Positions 29,044 through 37,893 of a stretch of 64,000 nt of DNA are shown here, piece by piece. The DNA comes from Campylobacter porcelli (GTDB taxonomy: Bacteria > Campylobacterota > Campylobacteria > Campylobacterales > Campylobacteraceae). The DNA lies in assembly GCF_002139855.1 (NCBI RefSeq), contig NZ_CP018789.1:682001-746000 (forward strand), given 5' to 3'. Position 1 is the stretch's first letter. The number at the start of each line of letters is the position of its first letter. Position numbers and translations under genes: made by a program. The notes below the pieces were generated by a model, which had not been told where the DNA came from, ran no database searches, and saw only the letters and a program-made list of their open reading frames with translations.

Positions 29044-30882
29044 ATGGTAGAAGACAGCAAAAATCCATATCAAGATATTGATGCGGTTTCTAAGAGTATG
29101 GGGGTACCGCCAGAGTATTTGGATTTTGATATTTTAGAGATATTTACTAGTTATAAAAATAATCAACAAGCCGAGTTTGCTCTAGCAGAAGATGTGTCTA
29201 TTTTTGATGATGATGAGTTTTTCTTAGATGAGAATTTATCCATTATGCAAAGTTATAAGGTTAAATTTTATGATACTAGAGAAGATATTAGACCCTACCT
29301 TCCAAAAATAACTCTAGGAGCAAATAAATACTCCACAAAGGTAGTAGCAACGATAAAAGAAGACACCTCAGTTAAATATACTCCGACATTTGAAAAAGAG
29401 CTGATAAATACAATTTATAAAAAAATGCTTAAGGCTGGATTTTTAATCGATTTAAGATGTAAAGATTTTAAAAAGAGAGTATCTAGGCTAACCTCAATTT
29501 TAAGAATAAATGAGATGATAGAAAAATCAGAGACTATTGTCGTAGCTACTGGCATTGATCCAGTGCTATCTATGGATGGTAAATTGCTAGTTTATTATAA
29601 AAATAATAATGATGATAGCAATAATGATGATAAAAAAAAGGGTAGAAGAGATATTGATAGGGGATTTTTAAGTGGTGTTATAGAGGGTGATTTGATAATG
29701 GAGTATATTAAGCCTACTATTGGCTCTTGTGGGCGTAGCTTAAAAGGGGATATTATCCCAGTAGAAGCTCCTAAAAACACTGAAGAGAATCAAATAATAG
29801 TAAGTCAAAATATCAAAGCAGAAGAGAGCGAAGATCATATCAAATATATAGCTCTTAAAAGTGGCTATGTAATTGAAGAGGGTAATAAATATGATATAAA
29901 AGAGGAGATAGATGTAGGGTCTGTAAATTTAAAATCTACTGGCTCGATTACTACAAGCTTGGATTCTGATGTTAAGATAAATATTAAAGAGAGTGATTAT
30001 TTAAGTGATGCTATTGGTAGTGGTATGAAGGTTGAAACTAGCGAGGTTAGAGCTATTGGTAATGTCGCTAAAGATGCAGTAATCAAAGCTAAAAGCGTAG
30101 TAATAGAGGGTAATACTCACGCCCAATCAAAAATCTATACACAAGATGCGAATATATCATTACATATGGGTTATTTGGAGTGCGATGAAGCTCATATAGA
30201 TAGATTAGAAGGTGGTAAGATAAAGGCGAAAAAGGCGTATATAGGTTGTGTTTTAGGTGGCGATATAGAAGCTGATGAGATATATATAAAAACTCTTCAC
30301 TCAAATTCAGTTATAAGAGCTTCAACCTTAATAAGCATAGATGAGCTAAAGGGCGATAATAATAGATTAATAGTAGATGTAAGTAGTATATTAGATCAAA
30401 ATGGCGAAGTAACCAAACATCATAAAAAAATCCAAGCCTTAGAAGATGAGCTAAAGGTATTGCCAAAAGATCTAGAGTATAAAAAGAATGTTATAGAGAG
30501 TAATAAAAACTCTATAAATATGATAAAAAATAGATTATTAGAGATGAGACAAGAGGGTATTACCCCACCAGCTGCGTTTTTAAATAAATTAAAAGATTTC
30601 CAAGGATTAGTAGCTGATTATAATCAAATTTTAAAACGCATAAATTCAAAACAGATAGAGTTAGCTACCTTAAAAGATGAGTTAATTAGTATGGAGAGTA
30701 TAATCTTTGATGCTAAAATCATAAATAGAGATCGCTGGACTGAGCTAAATGAGATTAAATTTAAATTAATCGAGCCGCCAATTGATATATCATATAGCAC
30801 TAAAGAGAATGAGATAGCAAGGGTTATGACGCTAAAGGCTGGTATAAATGGATATGAGATAAAAAGGTCAAATGAGCTATGA
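29044..30882 (+). CDS. DUF342 / FapA-family polymer-forming protein
   Basis: The 612-residue protein belongs to the DUF342 (FapA) family, whose members contain a right-handed beta-helix and have been linked to flagellar assembly or cell-shape functions in other bacteria. Seen here: an acidic N-terminal part, the FapA-like region starting near DGKLLVYYKNN, a low-complexity N/D/K insert around residues 185-200, a repetitive beta-rich stretch (about 300-440), and a C-terminal coiled coil (about 455-580, QALEDELKVLPKDLEYKK). No signal peptide, so cytoplasmic. It overlaps ruvA by 4 bases. C. jejuni has a similar unnamed gene before ruvA. The precise role is unknown. Confidence 0.82.
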   Translation: MVEDSKNPYQDIDAVSKSMGVPPEYLDFDILEIFTSYKNNQQAEFALAEDVSIFDDDEFFLDENLSIMQSYKVKFYDTREDIRPYLPKITLGANKYSTKVVATIKEDTSVKYTPTFEKELINTIYKKMLKAGFLIDLRCKDFKKRVSRLTSILRINEMIEKSETIVVATGIDPVLSMDGKLLVYYKNNNDDSNNDDKKKGRRDIDRGFLSGVIEGDLIMEYIKPTIGSCGRSLKGDIIPVEAPKNTEENQIIVSQNIKAEESEDHIKYIALKSGYVIEEGNKYDIKEEIDVGSVNLKSTGSITTSLDSDVKINIKESDYLSDAIGSGMKVETSEVRAIGNVAKDAVIKAKSVVIEGNTHAQSKIYTQDANISLHMGYLECDEAHIDRLEGGKIKAKKAYIGCVLGGDIEADEIYIKTLHSNSVIRASTLISIDELKGDNNRLIVDVSSILDQNGEVTKHHKKIQALEDELKVLPKDLEYKKNVIESNKNSINMIKNRLLEMRQEGITPPAAFLNKLKDFQGLVADYNQILKRINSKQIELATLKDELISMESIIFDAKIINRDRWTELNEIKFKLIEPPIDISYSTKENEIARVMTLKAGINGYEIKRSNEL

Positions 30883-31430
30883 TAAGGGCAATTGAGGGAT
30901 TAATAACTAAAAAGGAACCAACAAATATACACATTAAGTGTAGCGGTATCACATACGCAGTAAATATATCGCTATTTACTAGCACTTCATTAAATAAAGG
31001 CGATAATGTCGAGTTGCTTATCACCCAAATTATTAGAGAAGATGCGAATTTGCTATATGGATTTTTAAATGAGAGTGAGCAAAGGATTTTTGAATTGCTT
31101 TTAAAGGTTAATGGCATTGGGGTTTCTACGGCTATGGCGGTTTGTTCATCTCTAAGCCCAGAGGAGTTTAGCTCAGCTATTATAAATGGTGATGATGGAG
31201 TGCTAAAGCGTGTCCCAGGAATAGGCCCAAAGAGTGCTAGAACTCTAATAGCTCAGCTAAGCGATGCTAAATTAGGCGATATAAGTGGCTCAAATAGTAT
31301 TAGTAGTGAAGCCTTTATGGCGCTTGAGAGCTTAGGCTTTAAACGAGATAAAATAAGTGCAGCTCTATCTAAATGCACCAGTAGCGATACGCCATCTTTG
31401 ATTAAAGAGGCGCTTAAAATATTATCTTAA
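30879..31430 (+). CDS. ruvA: Holliday junction DNA helicase subunit RuvA
   Basis: Binds four-way DNA junctions and loads the RuvB motor for branch migration. The 183-residue protein has the N-terminal OB fold (IRAIEGLITKKEP), two helix-hairpin-helix motifs (KVNGIGVSTAMAV and RVPGIGPKSARTLI) and the small C-terminal domain that contacts RuvB. It overlaps the DUF342 gene by 4 bases and lies a few bases before ddl. Confidence 0.95.
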   Translation: MIRAIEGLITKKEPTNIHIKCSGITYAVNISLFTSTSLNKGDNVELLITQIIREDANLLYGFLNESEQRIFELLLKVNGIGVSTAMAVCSSLSPEEFSSAIINGDDGVLKRVPGIGPKSARTLIAQLSDAKLGDISGSNSISSEAFMALESLGFKRDKISAALSKCTSSDTPSLIKEALKILS

Positions 31431-31439
31431 AGGTTGGTT

Positions 31440-32477
31440 ATGAATTATGGTATAGTCTTTGGTGGGGCAAGTTGGGAGCATGAGATTAGCATTGTCTCAG
31501 CTATAGCTATTAAAAGGGCGTTAAAAGCTAATTTGAAATTTATATTTGTAGATGCTAATAGGGAGTTTTATCTAATCGAGCCTAGCGATATGAGGGCTAA
31601 TTTTTTCAGCTCTAAAAAGTATAAAAAGTGTAAAAAACTATATTTAAAAGATGGTGGTTTCATCACTCATAATATCTTTGGCGTTAAGAGTATTGGGGTG
31701 GATTGTTATATAAATTTAATTCACGGATGCGATGGCGAAGATGGCAAGATAGCTGGGCTATTTGAGTTTTACTCTCTTAAATTTATAGGCCCACGACTTG
31801 AGGCTAGTGTGATGAGCTACTCAAAGGTTTTAACTAAATTTTTAGCCTTAAAATGCGGTGTTAAAACGCTTAAATACGAGGTGATAACTAGAGGTCAAAA
31901 GCCAAATTTAAGCTTGCCATATATCCTAAAGCCTTCGCACCTTGGAAGTAGCATTGGGGTAAGCGTGGTATCTAGCCAAAAAGAGCTAGATTATGCTTTA
32001 GATGTGGGGTTTGAGTTTGATAAAGAGATTTTGGTTGAGCCATTTATAGATGGTGTTAGAGAGTTTAATTTAGCTGGATTTATGAGTGATAATGGGCTTG
32101 AGCTATCTATAATCGAAGAGCCAAAAAAGGATAAAATGCTAGATTTTAATCAAAAATATATGAGTTTTTCAAGTTCAAATTCACAAGAAGCTGATATTAG
32201 CGATAAGATTAAAGATAAGATTAAAGAGGCATTTAATAGGATTTATATCGGTGGTGGCTTTGATGGGGCGATCATTAGATGCGATTTTTTTGTTATTGAT
32301 GATGAGGTCTATCTAAATGAGATAAATCCAAATCCAGGTAGCTTAGCAAACTATCTATTTAGCGACTTTACAAGCTCTATAAATCGCTTAGCAAATAGTG
32401 TAAAAATAGAGAGAAAAATCCCAGTTGATTATAAATATATCAACTCAATCACAAGCAATAAGGGTAAATTAGCCTAA
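31440..32477 (+). CDS. ddl: D-alanine--D-alanine ligase
   Basis: ATP-grasp enzyme making the D-Ala-D-Ala dipeptide for peptidoglycan. The start chosen is the ATG at 31440 with AAGG six bases upstream, not the TTG two codons earlier. The 345-residue product shows VFGGASWEHEISI, LIHGCDGEDG, YILKPSHLGSSIGVS, and LNEINPNPGSLANYLF, the family's substrate and Mg-binding stretches. Ddl and MurF, the next step that uses the dipeptide, lie in neighbouring transcription units here. Confidence 0.95.
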   Translation: MNYGIVFGGASWEHEISIVSAIAIKRALKANLKFIFVDANREFYLIEPSDMRANFFSSKKYKKCKKLYLKDGGFITHNIFGVKSIGVDCYINLIHGCDGEDGKIAGLFEFYSLKFIGPRLEASVMSYSKVLTKFLALKCGVKTLKYEVITRGQKPNLSLPYILKPSHLGSSIGVSVVSSQKELDYALDVGFEFDKEILVEPFIDGVREFNLAGFMSDNGLELSIIEEPKKDKMLDFNQKYMSFSSSNSQEADISDKIKDKIKEAFNRIYIGGGFDGAIIRCDFFVIDDEVYLNEINPNPGSLANYLFSDFTSSINRLANSVKIERKIPVDYKYINSITSNKGKLA

Positions 32478-32507
32478 ATTTAAATGGCCTTTTGGCTATT
32501 TAAATTT
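32476..32507 (+). terminator. Strong hairpin after ddl
   Basis: 14-base stem (AAATTTAAATGGCC pairing with GGCTATTTAAATTT, one G-U pair) and a TTTT loop, starting within the ddl stop codon. The 3' arm itself is U-rich. Probable terminator of the DUF342-ruvA-ddl unit. Confidence 0.65.
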
Positions 32508-32533
32508 GCCTTAATTCATCGCTATTAAAGTTA

Positions 32534-32559
32534 GTTTTATGTATAATTTTACATAAAAC
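32534..32559. promoter_or_regulatory. Palindromic operator overlapping a -10 box
   Basis: Perfect 10-base inverted repeat GTTTTATGTA / TACATAAAAC with a 6-base spacer. A TATAAT hexamer (32542-32547, plus strand) lies inside it, about 32 bases before the start of the Phd/YefM-like gene. The TGTA-N6-TACA centre resembles sites used by YefM-type repressors, so this is a likely autoregulatory operator; that is inference. Confidence 0.6.
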
Positions 32560-32578
32560 CATGCATCAAGGAATATAG

Positions 32579-32797
32579 ATGGCAAAATTTAGCAAAGATG
32601 AGATCTATACTGCTACACAGGTTGTAAGAAATTTTAGCTCGATTTTGAGCGATATTTCACAAGCTAAGATGAAGCGTGCATTTATACTAAAAAATAATCG
32701 CTTTGAAGCTGTGCTTTTAAATATGGATGAGTATGAGAGATTAAGCGAAGCTGTAACCTTGCTAGAAGCGATTTATAATAAGAAAAAAGAGAGCTAA
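32579..32797 (+). CDS. Phd/YefM-family antitoxin-like DNA-binding protein, no partner toxin
   Basis: The 72-residue protein has the Phd/YefM layout: an N-terminal half that forms the dimeric DNA-binding part (YTATQVVRNFSSILSDI), a beta strand pair (RAFILKNNRFEAVLLN) and the family's DEYERLSEA helix. Classical members neutralise a Doc, YoeB or VapC-like toxin and repress their own promoter. No toxin gene is adjacent: the next gene, one base after the stop, is an alpha/beta hydrolase and then murF. C. jejuni has a small gene in this position, so this is probably a conserved stand-alone regulator. An AAGGA site precedes the ATG. Confidence 0.82.
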   Translation: MAKFSKDEIYTATQVVRNFSSILSDISQAKMKRAFILKNNRFEAVLLNMDEYERLSEAVTLLEAIYNKKKES

Positions 32798-32798
32798 G

Positions 32799-33521
32799 AT
32801 GGCGGTAAAACAGATAGAGTATAATGGATTAAAGTATGAATTAAGCTATGAAATTTCAGGGCAAAATAGCGGTCAAAATATCCTAATCCTACACGGCTGG
32901 GGAGCAAATAAGGAGCTGATGAAAAGGGCATTTAGTAGATATTTTGATGATTATAATTGTGTATATTTAGATCTCCCTGGATTTGGGCTTAGTAGCCATT
33001 TAGAAGTAGCGCTTAATAGTCGTGATTATGCTAATATTGTAAGTAAATTTAGTAGTATGCTAGGATTTGAGTTTGATGCTATTATGGGGCATAGCTTTGG
33101 TGGGAAGGTAGCTACACTTTTAGAGCCAAAAAATTTAATCTTGCTTAGTAGTGCTGGGATAATCCATAAAAAGCGTCTTAGTGTTCGATTTAAGATAGCT
33201 ATTTTTAAGCTTTTAAAGCGTTTTGGATTTAGTAGATTTTGGAGATTTTTTGCTACTAAAGATGTGAATAATATGAGTAAGATTATGTATGAGACGCTAA
33301 AGAGCGTTGTAGATGAGGATTTTAGCTCCATTTTTGCTAATCTTAACTCAAATTCTCTTATATTTTGGGGGATTAGCGATGATGCGACGCCACTTAGTAG
33401 TGGAAAAAAGATTGCTAGTTTGATTAAAAATAGCAAATTTTACCCACTTGAAGGCGATCACTTTTTTTTCTTAAATAATGCTAAATTTATATCTCAAACC
33501 ATATCTAAGGAGCTAAAGTGA
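32799..33521 (+). CDS. Alpha/beta hydrolase
   Basis: 240-residue alpha/beta-fold hydrolase without a signal peptide. The catalytic triad is recognisable: the nucleophile S99 in MGHSFGG, an aspartate in GISDDATP (194 or 195) and H221 in EGDHFFF; the oxyanion loop is LHGWGANKE. The substrate is unknown; the position between a small regulator and murF hints at an envelope or peptidoglycan-related role but proves nothing. It is separated by one base from the upstream gene and overlaps murF by 4 bases. Confidence 0.9.
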   Translation: MAVKQIEYNGLKYELSYEISGQNSGQNILILHGWGANKELMKRAFSRYFDDYNCVYLDLPGFGLSSHLEVALNSRDYANIVSKFSSMLGFEFDAIMGHSFGGKVATLLEPKNLILLSSAGIIHKKRLSVRFKIAIFKLLKRFGFSRFWRFFATKDVNNMSKIMYETLKSVVDEDFSSIFANLNSNSLIFWGISDDATPLSSGKKIASLIKNSKFYPLEGDHFFFLNNAKFISQTISKELK

Positions 33522-34930
33522 GTATATTCTTGGTGCTGGCTAAATTTATCTTTGTTATGACTCTTGGATACTATTTTATTAGTGCGTTTCAGTGGTTTAA
33601 TTATAAGATTAAAAGGGTGATTTTTCACTATACTAAGCCGATGTGGCATATATATTTTATCATTTTACCGCTATTTTTGATAGCTATTTTTGATAATTTT
33701 ATATATCAAATTTCAATTACTATTTTGTATCTGATAGCTACTATTTTTTGGGCTTATAAATTAGATAAAAGGGTTGTGATAACTGCTAGAGTGAAGAGAT
33801 TTTTTGCTTTTTTGATTGTTGGATTTGGGCTTTTTATCTTTTGTCCTTATAGTGGGAATTGGCTTTTTCATACGATTTTTAGCTTGATTTTTGCCATTTT
33901 ATTTAGCACTCTTAGCGAAAAAATAGTAGCTATTTGGTATAAAAATCAAGCCATCTCAAAGCTAAAATCTATGCCAAATTTAAAAATTATCTTAGTGACA
34001 GCTAGTTTTGGCAAGACTAGTATTAAGAATTTTATCTATGATATCGCTAATGGGGAGCTTAAAACTCATAAGACCCCACGAAGCGTAAATACTTTGCTTG
34101 GGATCATTCGTGATATTAATGATAATTTAAGCAGTGATGTGGAGCTTTATATAGTTGAAGCTGGGGCTAGACTTAGTGGCGATATAGATGAGATTGCTAA
34201 ATTTATAAATCCGCAGATTGTGGTTATAGGGCAGATTGGTGGGGCGCATTTAGAGTATTTTGGCTCACTTGATAGGGTAAGGGCTGTAAAGTTAGAGGCG
34301 TTAAACTCAAATAGACTTAAGACTTGTATAGCTCACAGCTCTACAAATTTAAAAGATAAAGCCATAATCTACGATGAGCTAGTAAGTGGGGTTAGAAGCA
34401 CCCTTGATGGGGTTTGGTTTGATATGAGCTTAGATGGGGTAAAAAGGCATTTTAGTGCGAATTTGCTTGGTGAGTTTAATAGCTATAATCTTGCCGCTGC
34501 GATTTTGGCTTGTAAGGCTGCTGGGGTTAAAAATATAAATTTAGATAGCATAAAAAGCGTAGAGCATAGACTTCAAAGGATTGATGCTAATGGCAAGGTA
34601 ATTATCGATGATAGCTTTAATGGAAATTTAAATGGTATGTTAGCTAGTTATAAGCTTGTAAGTGAGTTTAAAGGAAGAAAAATTATATTAACGCCAGGTA
34701 TTATAGAGGGTGGAAGTGGCGTAAATATCGAGCTTTCAAAGGCTATAGATGATGTTTTTGATATTTTGGTAATTACAAGTGCTTTAAATGAAAATGAGCT
34801 AACAAAGTATATTAAAAAAGCTAAGATTGTAAGATTATTTGATAAGTCTAAAATGGGTGAGTTTTTATCATCAAATACTATGAGTGGGGATTTAATCTTA
34901 TTTAGTAATGATGCTCCGAGCTTTGTATAA
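33518..34930 (+). CDS. murF: UDP-MurNAc-tripeptide--D-Ala-D-Ala ligase with membrane N-terminus
   Basis: Adds D-Ala-D-Ala to the peptidoglycan precursor in the cytoplasm. The Mur ligase part begins near residue 155 with the P-loop-like VTASFGKTSIKNF, then the central domain (VEAGARLSGDID, GQIGGAHLEYF) and the C-terminal domain (DDSFNGNLNGMLASY). The first 140 residues are not the usual soluble UDP-binding domain but show about five hydrophobic segments (roughly 4-24, 42-60, 64-80, 95-110 and 116-134), so the enzyme looks membrane-embedded. It overlaps the hydrolase gene by 4 bases and ends 5 bases from the convergent pseudopilin gene. Confidence 0.92.
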   Translation: MSIFLVLAKFIFVMTLGYYFISAFQWFNYKIKRVIFHYTKPMWHIYFIILPLFLIAIFDNFIYQISITILYLIATIFWAYKLDKRVVITARVKRFFAFLIVGFGLFIFCPYSGNWLFHTIFSLIFAILFSTLSEKIVAIWYKNQAISKLKSMPNLKIILVTASFGKTSIKNFIYDIANGELKTHKTPRSVNTLLGIIRDINDNLSSDVELYIVEAGARLSGDIDEIAKFINPQIVVIGQIGGAHLEYFGSLDRVRAVKLEALNSNRLKTCIAHSSTNLKDKAIIYDELVSGVRSTLDGVWFDMSLDGVKRHFSANLLGEFNSYNLAAAILACKAAGVKNINLDSIKSVEHRLQRIDANGKVIIDDSFNGNLNGMLASYKLVSEFKGRKIILTPGIIEGGSGVNIELSKAIDDVFDILVITSALNENELTKYIKKAKIVRLFDKSKMGEFLSSNTMSGDLILFSNDAPSFV

Positions 34931-34935
34931 TGGGG

Positions 34936-35592
34936 TTAATTGCAATTTTTTTGCGGATCTGCTATGCTTATTAGAGCAGTGATTGGGGCGATATTTATAT
35001 GGATGCACTCGCCATTTTTATGGGTTAGGCGGATTTTACAAGTGGAGGTGATTAAATTTTGAGTGGAGTTAGAGCTACTTTTTGGATTGCCTTTATATGG
35101 TCTTCCAAGATTATCAAAGCTAATTCTAGTTGAATTATAGTAGCTACACCCATCTAAAAGCTCCACATTAGATATATTAAATTTACTCATCAAATCTAGC
35201 TCATCAGTTGGATTTATACTGCTTATCCCAGCGTGGGAGATGGCTAGAACCTTGGTTGGATTTAGCGGATTTTTGGCTACTTCATAGCCATCTGGACTTC
35301 CGCTATATTTGCCACTATCGCTAAATATAGCATAGTGTAAGACGCTTTTTTTATCAATTGTTTTTATAAAATATATTTGCCACCTACCTTTAAACCAATC
35401 TTTATCATCTGGATTAAATTTATCATCTATCAAAGCTAGATATTGAGTATATCTAAGATGAAACGCTACTTGATTTACAGCTCTTAATAGCTCATCATTT
35501 TTGAAATTTATAGTTGTGATGGATATAAATATACCAATTATTATCATAACAATTATAAGCTCAAGAATACTAAAAGCTTTTATTTTTTGCAT
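34936..35592 (-). CDS. Type II secretion/type IV pilus-like pseudopilin
   Basis: The 218-residue protein begins with a prepilin peptidase signal: basic MQKIKA, then FSILELIIVMIIIG, with the conserved glutamate at position +5 (E11) after cleavage at A6/F7; the usual glycine at -1 is alanine. One hydrophobic helix follows, then a hydrophilic domain with a few cysteines (CSYYNS, TCKIRL, GECIHI) that may form disulfides. GspH/FimT-like minor pilin is the closest description. Campylobacter uses such proteins in its DNA-uptake machinery. It overlaps the preceding membrane-protein gene by 13 bases at the end of the operon that starts at mqnE. Confidence 0.82.
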   Translation of the reverse strand: MQKIKAFSILELIIVMIIIGIFISITTINFKNDELLRAVNQVAFHLRYTQYLALIDDKFNPDDKDWFKGRWQIYFIKTIDKKSVLHYAIFSDSGKYSGSPDGYEVAKNPLNPTKVLAISHAGISSINPTDELDLMSKFNISNVELLDGCSYYNSTRISFDNLGRPYKGNPKSSSNSTQNLITSTCKIRLTHKNGECIHINIAPITALISIADPQKNCN

Positions 35593-36764
35593 AGGTAGAA
35601 TGTGGCGATGGTTTTATTAAATTTAGATATTTTAATATTTTTACAAGATTTTTGATATTTTTGGCTTAATTTATACTCTTTGCCATTTTCAATACCATAA
35701 AATTTAAGCCGAAGTGATAGGGTTGAATTTGTGCTAACGCTCGTTATACCCATCTTTTTTAGCTCATTTGCTAACTCTTTTACAATATCATATTTATAAG
35801 CAAAGTGATTGCTTGGTTTATCCAAAAATAGATATAGATATTGATGAAATATTATAGTTAGGCTATTTATAGCTAAGGTAGCTAGGACTACTATAGTTGC
35901 TATTTTGTGTGTTGTTCTAAATTGTGGAAGTCTTGAGCGATATGAAGCAAAAAATGTCCGCACCATAACAGGCACGAAAATCACACAAAATGGCAAGAAT
36001 ATCTCCAATTCCACCCTTTGTCTCATAGAGATTAGCATACACACACCAATGGCAGTCGTGCTAATAAACCATAAAAAACTCTTATTTTCTTTAATAGCGA
36101 TTCTATATAAAGTGTATATAAAATATATAAAAAGTAAAGGAGAAAAAACCGCAGCAAATACCGCCATAGAATCTAAAAAATACCCCCGTGGCTTGCCACT
36201 AGCATCAAAGCCATTTAGATAATACCAAGCGATACAAAATATTACCCCAAGGATTGCCATTTTTTTATCTCTATTAAATACTCCAAATAGCATAATAGCA
36301 AGATATAAGGCGATAAATGGCTCACTAAATAGCAAGGTTATGGCTAGAGTTAGGCTCATTAGAATTCTCTTAGAGTGTTGCTCTAGAAGGATTATGATGA
36401 GTGTAAGAAATATAGCAATGCTCTCTTGGTTGATGATAAGAGCGCTTACTAATACCCCAGGCAAAAACATATATAAAATAGCAGCTATCACGCAATCGCT
36501 TTGTCGTTTTAAAATCTTTAAAGAGATGGCGTAGATAAGGAGTGAATTGGCTATATGTAAGGTTAAAAACATTGCCCTAAGCATAGTCTCATTGCTATTA
36601 AAAATAGAGCTAATATAGCGTAGTATTGCTCCTAAATTTGAGTTACTATAGTAAATTTGAGCCTCATAATAGCTAATGCTTAATCCACTTAGGCTAAAAA
36701 TTAAAAGAGATAGGTTTAAAATGAGTGCTCCAAAGAGCCAATATATATTAATTTTTAATATCAC
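35580..36764 (-). CDS. Polytopic membrane protein, GT-C glycosyltransferase-like (GT39/ArnT type)
   Basis: 394 residues with roughly nine or ten membrane helices. Its layout resembles GT-C enzymes, which use polyprenyl-phosphate sugars on the periplasmic side: a short first periplasmic loop with acidic and aromatic residues (SYYEAQIYYSN), the ETMLRAMFLTLHI region, and a C-terminal soluble tail (about 330-394). The family call is tentative because the acidic motif is weak. It starts at a GTG overlapping the MFS gene by 17 bases and ends inside the start of the pseudopilin gene, so a role in modifying envelope or pilin-like components is possible but unproven. Confidence 0.65.
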   Translation of the reverse strand: MILKINIYWLFGALILNLSLLIFSLSGLSISYYEAQIYYSNSNLGAILRYISSIFNSNETMLRAMFLTLHIANSLLIYAISLKILKRQSDCVIAAILYMFLPGVLVSALIINQESIAIFLTLIIILLEQHSKRILMSLTLAITLLFSEPFIALYLAIMLFGVFNRDKKMAILGVIFCIAWYYLNGFDASGKPRGYFLDSMAVFAAVFSPLLFIYFIYTLYRIAIKENKSFLWFISTTAIGVCMLISMRQRVELEIFLPFCVIFVPVMVRTFFASYRSRLPQFRTTHKIATIVVLATLAINSLTIIFHQYLYLFLDKPSNHFAYKYDIVKELANELKKMGITSVSTNSTLSLRLKFYGIENGKEYKLSQKYQKSCKNIKISKFNKTIATFYLCKK

Positions 36765-37890
36765 GAATCACCATTATAAATATCAACGAAATCAAGCTAA
36801 CACCACTAATAAACCACAATAACGCACTCCAACCAAAAGGCATATAGATAAACCCAGGCACAAAACTACCAAGCGCACCGCCAAAATAGTAAAAGCTCAC
36901 ATATAATCCATTTGAAATTCCCTTATGAGAAGTTGCCATTTTGTTTATAAAGCCACTAGCAATTGAGTGAGATATAAAGTTGCCAAGGCAAAATATCACC
37001 ATCGCTATAAAAATCCACTCAAAGCTATCTGCTCTAAAAATTTGAGTAGCGATGATTAGTATGATTATTCCAGCGGTTATAGCCTTGATTGAGCCGCCAA
37101 AAAAGGCTACTATTTTTTTAGTATTAAATGCCACCAATACGCCAACTAAATAGCCTATATAGAGCATTCCAGCCTTTGATGAGCTATACTCATTATCTAT
37201 TTTAGCTAGCTCAAATGGAATGAAATTTAGCATTGCTTGAAATGTAAAAAATATCCCAAAAATCATTAAAAATATATATAGATTGTGTCTAGTTTTTAGC
37301 GTGTGGATTATATCTACTAGGCGTGGTTTGAGATAACTAGCTTTAATATTTTGGCTAAATTTAAGCAAAAGCATTGAAGCGATTATGGCTACACAACCAA
37401 TTATAAAAAAAAACACCCTCCACCCAAAAATATCAGTAAAAAATCCACTAAGCGCTCTACCCATAAATCCGCCAATTATAGTCACTCCGATATACACGCC
37501 AATGGCATTTGCGACACTCTCTTTAGATGAAATTTGGCTGATATAGCTCATAATTCCTGTTAGTACCGCAGGGATTAGTAATCCTTGAAATCCACGAATA
37601 TTTAAAAGCAAAAAATATGAGTGGGTAAAACTAAAGATAATCTCGCTAATTCCAAGAAGTAAAAATGCTATAACCAATATGCTTTTTATCTGAATTTTCT
37701 CAAGCAAATAGCCATAAAATATCCCCGCAAACGCTAGTGGAGTCATGATCGCAGTGGTAAATAGAGCAGCCTGGGTCTTAGAGATACCAAGCTGACTTTC
37801 AAAGATAGGTCCAATAGGCTGAGTTGCGTATAAGATGCATAGAGTTAGCCCCGTGCAAAAATAATATAGCAAAATCTCAGCTTGTTTCAT
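36748..37890 (-). CDS. MFS transporter (YnfM-like)
   Basis: Inner-membrane major facilitator of 380 residues with about twelve helices. The loop GYLLEKIQIKSIL after helix 2 and the GFQGLLIPAV / GGFMGRALSGFFTDIFGW segments resemble the YnfM/arabinose-efflux-like branch of MFS. The substrate is unknown. It starts 3 bases after the phosphoribosyltransferase gene and is in the same operon as the purine permease, so a purine or nucleoside-related substrate or product is conceivable. A T9 run on the coding strand (bases 37405-37413 read as A9 on plus) encodes FFF. Confidence 0.86.
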   Translation of the reverse strand: MKQAEILLYYFCTGLTLCILYATQPIGPIFESQLGISKTQAALFTTAIMTPLAFAGIFYGYLLEKIQIKSILVIAFLLLGISEIIFSFTHSYFLLLNIRGFQGLLIPAVLTGIMSYISQISSKESVANAIGVYIGVTIIGGFMGRALSGFFTDIFGWRVFFFIIGCVAIIASMLLLKFSQNIKASYLKPRLVDIIHTLKTRHNLYIFLMIFGIFFTFQAMLNFIPFELAKIDNEYSSSKAGMLYIGYLVGVLVAFNTKKIVAFFGGSIKAITAGIIILIIATQIFRADSFEWIFIAMVIFCLGNFISHSIASGFINKMATSHKGISNGLYVSFYYFGGALGSFVPGFIYMPFGWSALLWFISGVSLISLIFIMVIRDIKN

Positions 37891-37893
37891 TGT

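Noticed and set aside
29590-29645. Short repeat-like DNA encoding N, D and K in the DUF342 gene, considered as a microsatellite.
   Set aside because: The units are irregular and the frame is intact; it looks like a low-complexity linker rather than a variable repeat.
37405-37413. A9 on the plus strand (T9 in the MFS gene), and similar A/T runs of 8-9 in aroA (about 2733-2740) and speA (about 50756-50764), as phase-variation candidates.
   Set aside because: A/T runs of this length are expected in such AT-rich DNA and all lie in intact housekeeping or transporter frames; poly-A/T of nine is weak evidence without read data.
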